This document shows positions 7,819 to 16,227 of a stretch of 64,000 nucleotides of DNA, one piece after another. How positions within the stretch are numbered: position 1 is the stretch's first letter; each line of letters starts with the position of its first letter. The translations under genes were made by a program, and so were the position numbers. This stretch comes from Neisseria lactamica (GTDB lineage Bacteria; Pseudomonadota; Gammaproteobacteria; Burkholderiales; Neisseriaceae). The DNA is taken from the NCBI RefSeq assembly GCF_901482445.1, contig NZ_LR590477.1, forward strand, positions 1,054,001 to 1,118,000, in the 5' to 3' direction. The notes below the pieces were generated by a model. The model was given only the letters and a program-made list of their open reading frames with translations, was not told where the DNA came from and ran no database searches.

Positions 7819-8925
7819 TCAACCGTAACGCCGTTGGAAATCGCGCATAAAATCTGCCAAAGCCCGCACGCCTTCAAGCGGCATCGCATTATAAATGCTG
7901 GCACGCATACCGCCGACGGTTTTATAGCCTTTGAGCAGGCACAAGCCCTGCAACTCGGCTTCCAACACAAAGCGTCGATCCAAATCCCCGCTCGCGGTTT
8001 TGAAGACCACGTTCATTTTGGAGCGCGCATCAGGATGGATATCGTTGATGTAAAAACCGCCGCTGCTGTCTATCGCCTCGTATAAGGTTTGCGCCTTTAT
8101 CCGATTGACCGCTTCAATTTTTTTCACACCGCCCTGCGTCTGCAGCCAGCGGAACACCAGCCCCGACATATAAATCGCGTAAGTTGACGGCGTGTTGTAC
8201 ATACCGTCGCGGTTGATGTGCGAACGGTAGTTGAACACATCGGGAATATCGTTCGGACAACGCTCAAGCAAATCCTCACGGATAATGACCACCGTAACCC
8301 CTGCCGGCCCGATGTTTTTCTGTGCGCCGGCATAAATCAAGCCGTAATCGGACACATCAAACTCGCGCGACAAAATTTCGCTCGACATATCGCACACCAG
8401 CGGCGGCAGGCCGTCTGAAAGCTTGGGGACGTTTTGATACTGCAGGCCGTTTACGGTTTCATTAATCGCAAAATGGACAAATGCGGAATTCGGATCGACA
8501 TCCCAATCCTCCACCGCAGGCAGGTTTTTATAGGCATATTGCTCGCCCCCGTGCGCCGCCAAACGGATTTCCGTATCGGTCAGCCGCCCCATCTGCTCAT
8601 AGGCGGTACGGCTCCAGTTGCCCGTTACCACCGCGTCGGCGGTGCGGAAACCGCGTGCCAGATTCAAAACCGCCATATTGAATTGCGTGGTCGCCCCGCC
8701 CTGTAAAAACAGGATTTTATAGTCGGACGGAATGTTCAAAAGCTGCCGCAGGTCTTGTTCGGCATGATGCAGGATGCTCAAAAACATATCCGAACGGTGG
8801 CTCATTTCCATCACGGAAAAACCCGTACCGTTGTAATCCGACATTTCCTGCCGCGCCGTTTCCAACACGGCTTCGGGCAATACGGCGGGGCCGGCGGAAA
8901 AATTGTAAATCGGATAAAGAGACAT
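7819..8925 (-). CDS. serC: Phosphoserine aminotransferase
   Basis: SerC converts 3-phosphohydroxypyruvate to phosphoserine, and acts in pyridoxal phosphate synthesis, with glutamate as amino donor. The 368-residue frame starting MSLYPIYNFSAGPAVLP matches the family start; an in-frame ATG 21 bases further upstream would add a poorly fitting extension. The cofactor lysine lies in GAQKNIGPAG, and the N-terminal NFSAGP motif and the HRS segment are conserved. It is transcribed alone, tail to tail with nothing and head to head with the rimP operon. Confidence 0.96.
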   Translation of the reverse strand: MSLYPIYNFSAGPAVLPEAVLETARQEMSDYNGTGFSVMEMSHRSDMFLSILHHAEQDLRQLLNIPSDYKILFLQGGATTQFNMAVLNLARGFRTADAVVTGNWSRTAYEQMGRLTDTEIRLAAHGGEQYAYKNLPAVEDWDVDPNSAFVHFAINETVNGLQYQNVPKLSDGLPPLVCDMSSEILSREFDVSDYGLIYAGAQKNIGPAGVTVVIIREDLLERCPNDIPDVFNYRSHINRDGMYNTPSTYAIYMSGLVFRWLQTQGGVKKIEAVNRIKAQTLYEAIDSSGGFYINDIHPDARSKMNVVFKTASGDLDRRFVLEAELQGLCLLKGYKTVGGMRASIYNAMPLEGVRALADFMRDFQRRYG

Positions 8926-9203
8926 AACGCAGCCCCAAACTGTCAAAAAAATGCCCTGATTTTAGGCTTGGGGCGGGCTTTATGCAAGACGGGGGAACAC
9001 CCACCCCCGTGCAACAAAACACGCCGGCAGCCGGGAAAAGAAACAACGCGCTGATTCAAAAAAGATTAAACGGCAAAAAACCGAATCTGCCGGAAATTTT
9101 GCCGGCAATGCCGCCCCCTTTCAAAAACCATTGCCGGACAGCCATTTTTTCAAATTGGAAAATATAAAACAAATCAACGCTTTCATTTCTCCGCAAAAAG
9201 GGT

Positions 9204-9260
9204 TATAATCCCGAAAATTTTTCAATCCCAACGAAAAATGGCCGCCCGGCCATTTTTTTA
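9204..9260 (+). promoter_or_regulatory. rimP-nusA-infB promoter and leader terminator (possible attenuator)
   Basis: A perfect TATAAT at 9204-9209 with a weak -35 (TTTCAT, 17-bp spacing) predicts a start near 9216. Only about 18 bases on, ATGGCCG / CGGCCAT forms a tight hairpin followed by seven T (9252-9258), before the rimP ribosome site AGGGAG. Transcripts would have to read through this terminator to reach rimP. Feedback by NusA on its own operon is a plausible reason, since nusA operon leaders are attenuated in enterobacteria; this is inference. Confidence 0.6.
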
Positions 9261-9281
9261 TTATGCACTTTAGGGAGCCGT

Positions 9282-9713
9282 ATGGATATTCAGACCATCC
9301 TCGAAAAAACCCTGCCCGGCTTGGGCTACGAACTGGTCGATTTCGAACTGACCGCACAAGGGACGCTGCGCGTGTTCATCGATAAGGAAGGCGGCATTAC
9401 CGTCGAAGACTGCGCCGCCGTCAGCAACCATTTGAGCCGCGTGTTTATGGTGGAAGACATCGATTATAAAAATCTGGAAATTTCCAGCCCCGGACTCGAC
9501 CGGCCGCTGAAAAAAGCCGCCGACTTCGTGCGCTTTGCCGGCCAGAACGCCAAAATCAAAACACGCCTGCCGATAGACGGCCAGAAAAACTTTATCGGCA
9601 AAATCGAAGGCTGCGAAAACGACACTGTTACCGTTTCTTTCGACGGCAAAACCGTGCAAATCGGGTTGGACAACATCGACAAAGCCCGCCTGCGCCCCAA
9701 ATTCAAATTTTAA
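9282..9713 (+). CDS. rimP: Ribosome maturation factor RimP
   Basis: RimP binds the free 30S subunit and is needed for late 16S maturation near ribosomal protein S12. The 143-residue protein has the usual N-terminal alpha/beta domain with GYELVDFE, the central segment ISSPGLDRPL, and a C-terminal SH3-like domain (about 80-143). AGGGAG precedes the ATG. It is the first gene of the conserved rimP-nusA-infB operon; nusA begins 27 bases after its stop. Confidence 0.96.
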   Translation: MDIQTILEKTLPGLGYELVDFELTAQGTLRVFIDKEGGITVEDCAAVSNHLSRVFMVEDIDYKNLEISSPGLDRPLKKAADFVRFAGQNAKIKTRLPIDGQKNFIGKIEGCENDTVTVSFDGKTVQIGLDNIDKARLRPKFKF

Positions 9714-9740
9714 AACACAACAATATTGGAGATATTCAAA

Positions 9741-11243
9741 ATGAGCCGTGAAATGTTGCAACTGGCAGAAGCGCTGGCAAGCGAAAAAAACGTTGATGCC
9801 GAAGTCGTCTTCCAAGCCTTGGAATTCGCACTCTCTACCGCCGCCAAGAAAAAGGCGGGGCGCGAACATATGGACGTGCGCGTACAAATCGACCGCGACA
9901 CCGGGGAATACCAAACCTTCCGCCGCTGGCTGATTGTCGCCGACGAAGACTATACCTATCCCGATGTCGAAAAAACCATCGAGGAAATCCAAGAAGAAAT
10001 CCCCGGCACCGCCATCCAAATCGGCGAATACTACGAAGAGCAGCTGCCCAACGAAGGTTTCGGCCGACAAGCCGCGCAAACCGCCAAACAAATCATCCTG
10101 CAACGCATCCGCGATGCCGAACGCGAACAAAACCTGAACGAATTTCTCGCCACCCGGGAAGACATCGTTGCCGGCACGGTCAAACGTGTCGAACGCCACG
10201 GCATCATCGTCGAAGTCGTCGCCGGCAAACTGGATGCGCTGATTCCGCGCGACCAGTCCATCCCCCGCGAAAACTTCCGCAGCGGCGACCGCATCCGCGC
10301 CCTCTTCCAACGCGTCGAAGAAATCGGCAACACGGGGCGCAAACAAGTCATCCTGAGCCGCACCTCCGCCGACTTTTTGGCAAAACTCTACGCCAACGAA
10401 GTGCCTGAGATTTCAGACGGCCTTTTGGAAATCCGCTCCGTCGCCCGCGACCCGGGCCAACGCGCCAAAGTCGCCGTCAAAGCCAACGACCAACGCATCG
10501 ATCCGCAAGGCACCTGTATCGGCGTGCGCGGTTCGCGCGTCAACGCGGTCAGCAACGAATTGTCCGGCGAACGCATCGATGTCGTCCTCTGGTCGCCCGA
10601 ACCCGCGCAATTCGTGATGAGCGCGCTTTCCCCCGCAGAAGTCAGCCGCATCGTGATCGACGAAGACAAACACGCCGTCGATGTCATCGTTGCCGAAGAC
10701 CAGCTCGCGCTCGCCATCGGGCGCGGCGGTCAAAACGTGCGCCTCGCCTCCGATTTGACCGGCTGGCAGCTCAACATCATGACTTCCGCCGAGGCGGACG
10801 AACGCAATGCGGCAGAAGATGCCGCCATCCGCCGCCTGTTTATGGATCACTTGAACGTGGACGAAGAAACCGCCGACGTATTGGTGCAAGAAGGCTTTGC
10901 AACCCTGGAAGAAGTCGCCTACGTCCCCGCCGCCGAACTGCTTGCCATTGAAGGATTTGACGAAGAAATCGTCGATATGCTCCGCAACCGTGCCCGCGAT
11001 GCCATCCTGACGATGGCGATTGCTGCCGAAGAAAAACTGGGCGAAGTATCCGACGATATGCGCAACCTCGAAGGCGTGGATGCGGATATGCTCCGCAACC
11101 TTGCCGAAGCCGGCATAACCACACGCGACGACTTGGCGGAACTGTCCGTCGACGAGCTGATTGAAATTACCGGCATCGATGAAGAAACCGCCAAAGCCGT
11201 CATCCTGACCGCGCGCGAACACTGGTTTACCGAAGACAAATAA
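9741..11243 (+). CDS. nusA: Transcription termination/antitermination factor NusA
   Basis: NusA binds RNA polymerase, promotes pausing and intrinsic termination, and takes part in rRNA antitermination through boxA complexes. The 500-residue protein shows the N-terminal polymerase-binding domain (1-130), S1 domain (about 135-200), two KH domains (about 230-345, with GVRGSR and GRGGQNV) and two acidic C-terminal repeats. I chose the ATG giving MSREMLQL, which has GGAGA upstream; an in-frame TTG five codons earlier overlaps that site and is less likely. It is followed by infB 12 bases after the stop. The rRNA leader at 38.4 kb carries a boxA on which NusA-containing complexes should act. Confidence 0.97.
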   Translation: MSREMLQLAEALASEKNVDAEVVFQALEFALSTAAKKKAGREHMDVRVQIDRDTGEYQTFRRWLIVADEDYTYPDVEKTIEEIQEEIPGTAIQIGEYYEEQLPNEGFGRQAAQTAKQIILQRIRDAEREQNLNEFLATREDIVAGTVKRVERHGIIVEVVAGKLDALIPRDQSIPRENFRSGDRIRALFQRVEEIGNTGRKQVILSRTSADFLAKLYANEVPEISDGLLEIRSVARDPGQRAKVAVKANDQRIDPQGTCIGVRGSRVNAVSNELSGERIDVVLWSPEPAQFVMSALSPAEVSRIVIDEDKHAVDVIVAEDQLALAIGRGGQNVRLASDLTGWQLNIMTSAEADERNAAEDAAIRRLFMDHLNVDEETADVLVQEGFATLEEVAYVPAAELLAIEGFDEEIVDMLRNRARDAILTMAIAAEEKLGEVSDDMRNLEGVDADMLRNLAEAGITTRDDLAELSVDELIEITGIDEETAKAVILTAREHWFTEDK

Positions 11244-11255
11244 AAGGGGGTACAG

Positions 11256-14144
11256 ATGAATAACACAACCGTAGAACAATTTGCCGCCGAACTGAAACGC
11301 CCCGTCGAAGACCTGTTGAAACAATTAAAAGAAGCAGGTGTCAGCAAAACCGGCGGCGGCGATTCCCTGACGCTGGACGACAAACAGCTTCTAAACGCCT
11401 ATCTGACCAAGAAAAACGGCAGCAACGGCGGTACCATCAGCATCCGCCGCACCAAAACCGAAGTCAGCACCGTTGACGGCGTAAAAGTCGAAACACGCAA
11501 ACGCGGACGTACCGTCAACATTCCTTCTGCCGAAGAGCTGGCAGCGCAGGCAAAAGCCTCGCAAGTCCAAACATCTCCGGTCCGGACGGAAAAAATGACG
11601 GAAGATGCGGACAAAGCAGAAAGCGAATCTGCCGCACGCGCAGAAGCACGCGCCAAAGCGGAAGCCGAAGCGGCAAAACTGAAAGCGGCAAAAGCCGGCG
11701 GCAAAGCCAAGGCCGCCGCACAGAAACCCACCGAAGCAAAAGCCGAAACCGCACCCGTTGCGGCGGAAACCAAACCCGCCGAAGAAAGCAAAGCGGAAAA
11801 AGCCCAAGCCGACAAAATGCCGTCTGAAAAACCCGCCGAACCCAAAGAAAAAGCCGCCAAGCCGAAACACGAGCGAAACGGCAAAGGCAAAGATGCCAAA
11901 AAACCGGCGAAACCTGCCGCATCTGCCGCCCCGCAACCCGTGGTCAGCGCGGAAGAACAGGCGCAACGCGATGAAGAAGCACGCCGCGCCGCCGCACTTC
12001 GTGCCCACCAGGAAGCCCTGTTGAAAGAGAAACAGGAACGCCAGGCACGCCGCGAAGCCATGAAACAACAGGCAGAACAACAGGCAAAAGCCGCACAGGA
12101 AGCCAAAACCGGCAGACAGCGTCCCGCCAAACCTGCCGAGAAACCGCAGGCAGCCGCTCCGGTCGTCGAAAATAAACCTGTCAATCCGGCAAAAGCGAAA
12201 AAAGAAGACCGCCGCAACCGCGATGACGAAGGTCAAGGCCGCAACGCCAAAGGCAAAGGCGGAAAAGGCGGACGCGACCGCAACAATGCCCGCAACGGCG
12301 ACGACGAGCGCGTACGCAGCGGCAAAAAAGGCAAAAAACTCAAACTCGAGCCGAACCAGCACGCCTTCCAAGCACCGACCGAACCCGTCGTTCATGAAGT
12401 TTTGGTTCCCGAAACCATTACCGTTGCCGATTTGGCGCACAAAATGGCGGTCAAAGATGTGGAAGTGGTCAAAGCCCTGATGAAGATGGGTATGATGGTA
12501 ACCATCAACCAATCCATCGACCAAGACACCGCCCTGATTGTGGTGGAAGAACTCGGACACATCGGCAAACCCGCCGCAGCGGACGACCCGGAAGCCTTCT
12601 TGGACGAGGGCGCGGAAGCAGTGGAAGCCGAGGCATTGCCGCGTCCGCCGGTGGTTACCGTGATGGGCCACGTCGACCACGGTAAAACCTCGCTGCTGGA
12701 CTACATCCGCCGCGCCAAAGTGGTACAGGGCGAAGCAGGCGGCATTACGCAGCACATCGGCGCGTACCACGTCAAAACGCCGCGCGGCGTGATTACTTTC
12801 TTGGATACCCCGGGCCACGAAGCCTTTACCGCTATGCGCGCACGCGGTGCGAAAGCAACCGACATCGTGATTCTCGTGGTTGCCGCCGACGACGGCGTGA
12901 TGCCGCAAACCATCGAAGCGATTGCCCACGCCAAAGCGGCAGGCGTTCCGATTGTGGTTGCCGTCAACAAAATCGACAAAGATGCCGCCAACCCCGAACG
13001 TATCCGCCAAGAGCTGACCCAGCACGAAGTTATCCCCGACGATTGGGGCGGCACGGTGCAGTTTATCGACGTTTCCGCCAAAAAAGGGACGAACATCGAC
13101 GTGCTGCTCGAAGCCGTATTGCTCGAAGCCGAAGTATTGGAACTGACCGCACCTGTCGATACACCTGCCAAAGGTATCATCGTTGAGGCGCGCTTAGACA
13201 AAGGGCGCGGCGCGGTTGCCACATTGCTGGTTCAAAGCGGCACGCTGAAAAAAGGCGATATGCTGCTGGCCGGTACGGCATTCGGCAAAATCCGCGCGAT
13301 GGTCGATGAAAACGGCAAATCCATTACCGAAGCCGGGCCGTCCATCCCGGTCGAAATCCTCGGCTTGTCCGACGTTCCGAACGCGGGCGAAGACGCGATG
13401 GTGTTGGCGGACGAGAAAAAAGCGCGCGAAATCGCCCTCTTCCGCCAAGGCAAATACCGTGACGTGCGCCTTGCCAAACAGCAGGCGGCAAAGCTGGAAA
13501 ATATGTTCAACAATATGGGCGAAACCCAGGCCCAATCTTTGTCGGTCATCATCAAGGCAGACGTGCAAGGTTCTTACGAGGCTTTGGCGGGCAGCCTGAA
13601 AAAACTGTCCACAGACGAAGTGAAAGTGAACGTGTTGCACAGCGGCGTGGGCGGCATTACCGAATCGGATGTCAACCTCGCCATCGCGTCCGGCGCGTTC
13701 ATCATCGGCTTTAACGTGCGTGCGGACGCTTCTTCGCGCAAACTTGCCGAAAATGAAAACGTGGAAATCCGTTACTACAACATCATCTATGATGCCATCG
13801 ACGACGTGAAGGCGGCGATGGGCGGTATGCTCTCTCCGGAAGAGAAAGAACAGGTTACCGGCACGGTCGAAATCCGTCAGGTCATCTCCGTTTCCAAAGT
13901 CGGCAACATTGCAGGCTGTATGGTTACCGACGGCGTGGTCAAACGCGATTCCCATATCCGCCTCATCCGCAACAACGTGGTCATCCATACCGGCGAGTTG
14001 TCGTCTTTGAAACGCTACAAAGACGATGTTAAAGAAGTCCGTATGGGCTTTGAGTGCGGTCTGATGATTAAAGGCTTCAATGAAATTATGGAAGGCGACC
14101 AACTGGAATGCTTCGACATCGTCGAAGTGGCACGCACCCTGTGA
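11256..14144 (+). CDS. infB: Translation initiation factor IF-2
   Basis: IF-2 is the GTPase that brings initiator tRNA to the 30S subunit and promotes subunit joining. The 962-residue protein has an IF2_N motif at the start, a long Ala/Lys/Glu-rich charged linker (about 60-370), a second IF2_N segment, then the G domain. The G1 motif GHVDHGKT is near residue 470, DTPGHE (G3) and NKID (G4) follow, and domains II to IV are complete. A DNA uptake sequence is embedded in the linker at 11818-11829, where it encodes Met-Pro-Ser-Glu. It is the last gene of the operon; two hairpins follow. Confidence 0.98.
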   Translation: MNNTTVEQFAAELKRPVEDLLKQLKEAGVSKTGGGDSLTLDDKQLLNAYLTKKNGSNGGTISIRRTKTEVSTVDGVKVETRKRGRTVNIPSAEELAAQAKASQVQTSPVRTEKMTEDADKAESESAARAEARAKAEAEAAKLKAAKAGGKAKAAAQKPTEAKAETAPVAAETKPAEESKAEKAQADKMPSEKPAEPKEKAAKPKHERNGKGKDAKKPAKPAASAAPQPVVSAEEQAQRDEEARRAAALRAHQEALLKEKQERQARREAMKQQAEQQAKAAQEAKTGRQRPAKPAEKPQAAAPVVENKPVNPAKAKKEDRRNRDDEGQGRNAKGKGGKGGRDRNNARNGDDERVRSGKKGKKLKLEPNQHAFQAPTEPVVHEVLVPETITVADLAHKMAVKDVEVVKALMKMGMMVTINQSIDQDTALIVVEELGHIGKPAAADDPEAFLDEGAEAVEAEALPRPPVVTVMGHVDHGKTSLLDYIRRAKVVQGEAGGITQHIGAYHVKTPRGVITFLDTPGHEAFTAMRARGAKATDIVILVVAADDGVMPQTIEAIAHAKAAGVPIVVAVNKIDKDAANPERIRQELTQHEVIPDDWGGTVQFIDVSAKKGTNIDVLLEAVLLEAEVLELTAPVDTPAKGIIVEARLDKGRGAVATLLVQSGTLKKGDMLLAGTAFGKIRAMVDENGKSITEAGPSIPVEILGLSDVPNAGEDAMVLADEKKAREIALFRQGKYRDVRLAKQQAAKLENMFNNMGETQAQSLSVIIKADVQGSYEALAGSLKKLSTDEVKVNVLHSGVGGITESDVNLAIASGAFIIGFNVRADASSRKLAENENVEIRYYNIIYDAIDDVKAAMGGMLSPEEKEQVTGTVEIRQVISVSKVGNIAGCMVTDGVVKRDSHIRLIRNNVVIHTGELSSLKRYKDDVKEVRMGFECGLMIKGFNEIMEGDQLECFDIVEVARTL

Positions 14145-14158
14145 TTTTGATGCGGAAA

Positions 14159-14227
14159 AATGCCGTCTGAAGCCTTCAGACGGCATCAGAAAACGGGTTC
14201 TGTATGTTGCAGAACCCGTTTTTTTAC
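14159..14227 (+). terminator. Double terminator after infB
   Basis: An inverted uptake-sequence pair (14159-14186) is followed by a second hairpin, AACGGGTTCTG / CAGAACCCGTT, and a run of T ending near 14226. The second hairpin is a strong Rho-independent terminator that closes the rimP-nusA-infB operon. Confidence 0.9.
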
Positions 14228-14294
14228 CGCCGTCCGCAGCACCCCATCCCGATTGCACGCCCGCCCGGCTGCCGCAAACCGGCTTCAGACGGCA

Positions 14295-15635
14295 TTATTT
14301 GCCCGCCAAGCGTATCCCGAGCTTCTCCGCATATTCCCTGCGTTCGGCGCGGCCGGTTTCGGGGCGGTGCGTATTGAGGGACGACCATTTCCACCTGCTG
14401 CGGGCTTTGTGGAGTTCGGGCGGGAGTTTGTCCGGCATCCAAGGGGCTTTAAGGCTGTGCAACCCGACTTGCGATTGTGCCGCGTGTCCGCGCGTTTGCA
14501 GGACGTGGAGCAAACCGAGGGCGCGGGCGGCGAGCAGGGTCAGGGTTTCGGGATCGGTGTGTAAGGTTTGGCGGCCGGTAAGTTTGTCGGAAATGGTGCG
14601 GGTATTGGGCAGGATGCCGCCCAAAAAGCCGCCGATTGCCGTCCCCAAGCCGAGCGAGCCGCCGAACGTGGCGATGTCCAGCCCCAAGCCGATGAGTGCG
14701 CCGGTTGCCGCGCCCGTGCCGGTGCGGATGCCGTATTGTTTGAGCAATTCGCTGTCGAACGGGTCTTGACGGAAGGCTTGCGGCATCCAGTCGCCGCCGT
14801 CGATTTCGCTGTGATAGAAACGGTAGAGGGCAAACAGCCGCTGCTGCATCTGCCGTTCGAGTTGGCGTATTTCCGCCTGCATGGTTTGCAACACGGTGGC
14901 GGTATCCTCGTTTTCGTCCACTTCCTGCCTGAAGGCGGCAGCATCAATTAAAAAGTCGGCGATTTCGTGCCGCGCTTCTTTGTCCAAACGCGTCCATTCG
15001 CGGCGGCGGGCGGCGGTCAGGCGGTCGATGATGCCTTGTTGCGGCAACATAGTGGCGAGTTTGTTCCATAAATCCAATTCGCCTTCAAAATCAAAGGCGA
15101 CAGTGTCGAACCCTGCGAAAACGTGCAGGTTTCTCCGCGCCAGCATAGCCGTCCACGCTTCGGGAAGCTGTCCGCCGGTAAAGTTGAACACGGGCATAAC
15201 CGGTTTGGCACACCATGAAAGGATGGTCAATTCATCCCGATATTTGTCGAGAACGGGTTCGCGCGCGTCGATGACATACATTGCCATATCGCTTTGCAAG
15301 ACTTGCCGTAAGACTTTGGCTTCCTGATTGAAGTCATGGTGTGCGCCGTGGCTGCCGAGAAACTGTTGCAGCCGCTCGATGCCGTCTGAACGCGTATCCG
15401 TATGGGTTTCCAGCCATTCTAAAACACCGCCCGCGTCTTCGAGTCCGGGCGTATCGTACAGGTACAGCAGCGTGTCGACACCGTCAGTAATCGCGGCTTC
15501 TTCAACATGGCGCGTGGTGGATGGGGCGTTTTTGACTTCGCCGAAGCCGCTGTCGCGCAACAGGGTGCGCAGGAGCGAGGTTTTGCCGGTGTTGGTGTGC
15601 CCCACGACGGCGAGGGAAAGGGGTTGTTTGTCCAT
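14295..15635 (-). CDS. GTPase with DUF3482 domain
   Basis: This 446-residue protein has an Era/TrmE-like GTPase domain with a P-loop GHTNTGKTS (residues 12-20), a switch segment DTPGLED (61-67) and a G4-like NFTGG in place of NKxD. A helical DUF3482 domain follows and includes a glycine-rich stretch near 350-385 that may associate with membrane. The function is unknown. In many proteobacteria it is encoded beside a DUF2868 membrane protein, as it is here at 16228-17577, and the two probably work together. A small AT-rich gene now lies between them. Several uptake sequences are in the coding region. Confidence 0.85.
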   Translation of the reverse strand: MDKQPLSLAVVGHTNTGKTSLLRTLLRDSGFGEVKNAPSTTRHVEEAAITDGVDTLLYLYDTPGLEDAGGVLEWLETHTDTRSDGIERLQQFLGSHGAHHDFNQEAKVLRQVLQSDMAMYVIDAREPVLDKYRDELTILSWCAKPVMPVFNFTGGQLPEAWTAMLARRNLHVFAGFDTVAFDFEGELDLWNKLATMLPQQGIIDRLTAARRREWTRLDKEARHEIADFLIDAAAFRQEVDENEDTATVLQTMQAEIRQLERQMQQRLFALYRFYHSEIDGGDWMPQAFRQDPFDSELLKQYGIRTGTGAATGALIGLGLDIATFGGSLGLGTAIGGFLGGILPNTRTISDKLTGRQTLHTDPETLTLLAARALGLLHVLQTRGHAAQSQVGLHSLKAPWMPDKLPPELHKARSRWKWSSLNTHRPETGRAERREYAEKLGIRLAGK

Positions 15636-15818
15636 AATATTTTTTTGCTGTGCTTGAATACTCGCTCAATTCCGTCCGTTTACAAGGGAAAAGCCGCTTA
15701 TTTCCATTCGGGCGGAAATTGATAGCATTGAATATACATGAAAAAACTGAATGTATGGGCATGGGCAATAAGTTGTATACCTACCTTGCTTGCTACGGCT
15801 GACACAAGCTACGATAAT

Positions 15819-16058
15819 TTACCAATCAGTTTCACCACGCTCGCGCATCAAATGTTCCACAATAGATAAGTGATGCCCTAAATTAAATAAATCTGCGTAA
15901 GTGTATTTTGAAACTTGAATTGTACAAAAAATAGCTTCGTCATAATCTATTTTAATTACTTCAAAATCAGTATTGAATGCTTGATTATGTTTTCCTATCG
16001 TTTCTAATAGAATATTCTCATCCATAACCATCACTTCAAATATTAATATACTTGTCAT
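15819..16058 (-). CDS. Small AT-rich hypothetical protein
   Basis: This acidic protein of 79 residues has no family I recognise. An internal ATG eleven codons downstream (MDENILLETIG) is an alternative start that would give 68 residues. It lies in about 590 bp of AT-rich sequence between the DUF3482 and DUF2868 genes, whose GC content is clearly higher. Its composition and size resemble orphan immunity proteins of polymorphic toxin loci, but there is no motif to prove that. It may be a recent insertion. Confidence 0.5.
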   Translation of the reverse strand: MTSILIFEVMVMDENILLETIGKHNQAFNTDFEVIKIDYDEAIFCTIQVSKYTYADLFNLGHHLSIVEHLMRERGETDW

Positions 16059-16227
16059 TACCTAGTCCCATTAATTAAGATCAATTGAATATTCGGGAAC
16101 ATACGTCTAAATTGTTTGTATTACAAAGGTATTTTGTCAGACTAATCAAGGTTGCATCAACGGAATGCCTGTTTTTAAAAAAACAGATTTTCAAACGGTT
16201 TTTCAGAATGGCGGCCTGGCAGGCGCG

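Noticed and set aside
7434..7850. Plus-strand open frame between eptA and serC
   Set aside because: No ribosome site, unusual Arg/Lys/Pro-rich translation, and overlap with the serC 3' end and an uptake sequence.
11391..13025. Large minus-strand open frames opposite infB
   Set aside because: They arise from the Ala/Lys/Glu-rich linker codons of infB; the Phe/Gly/Cys-rich translation is not protein-like.
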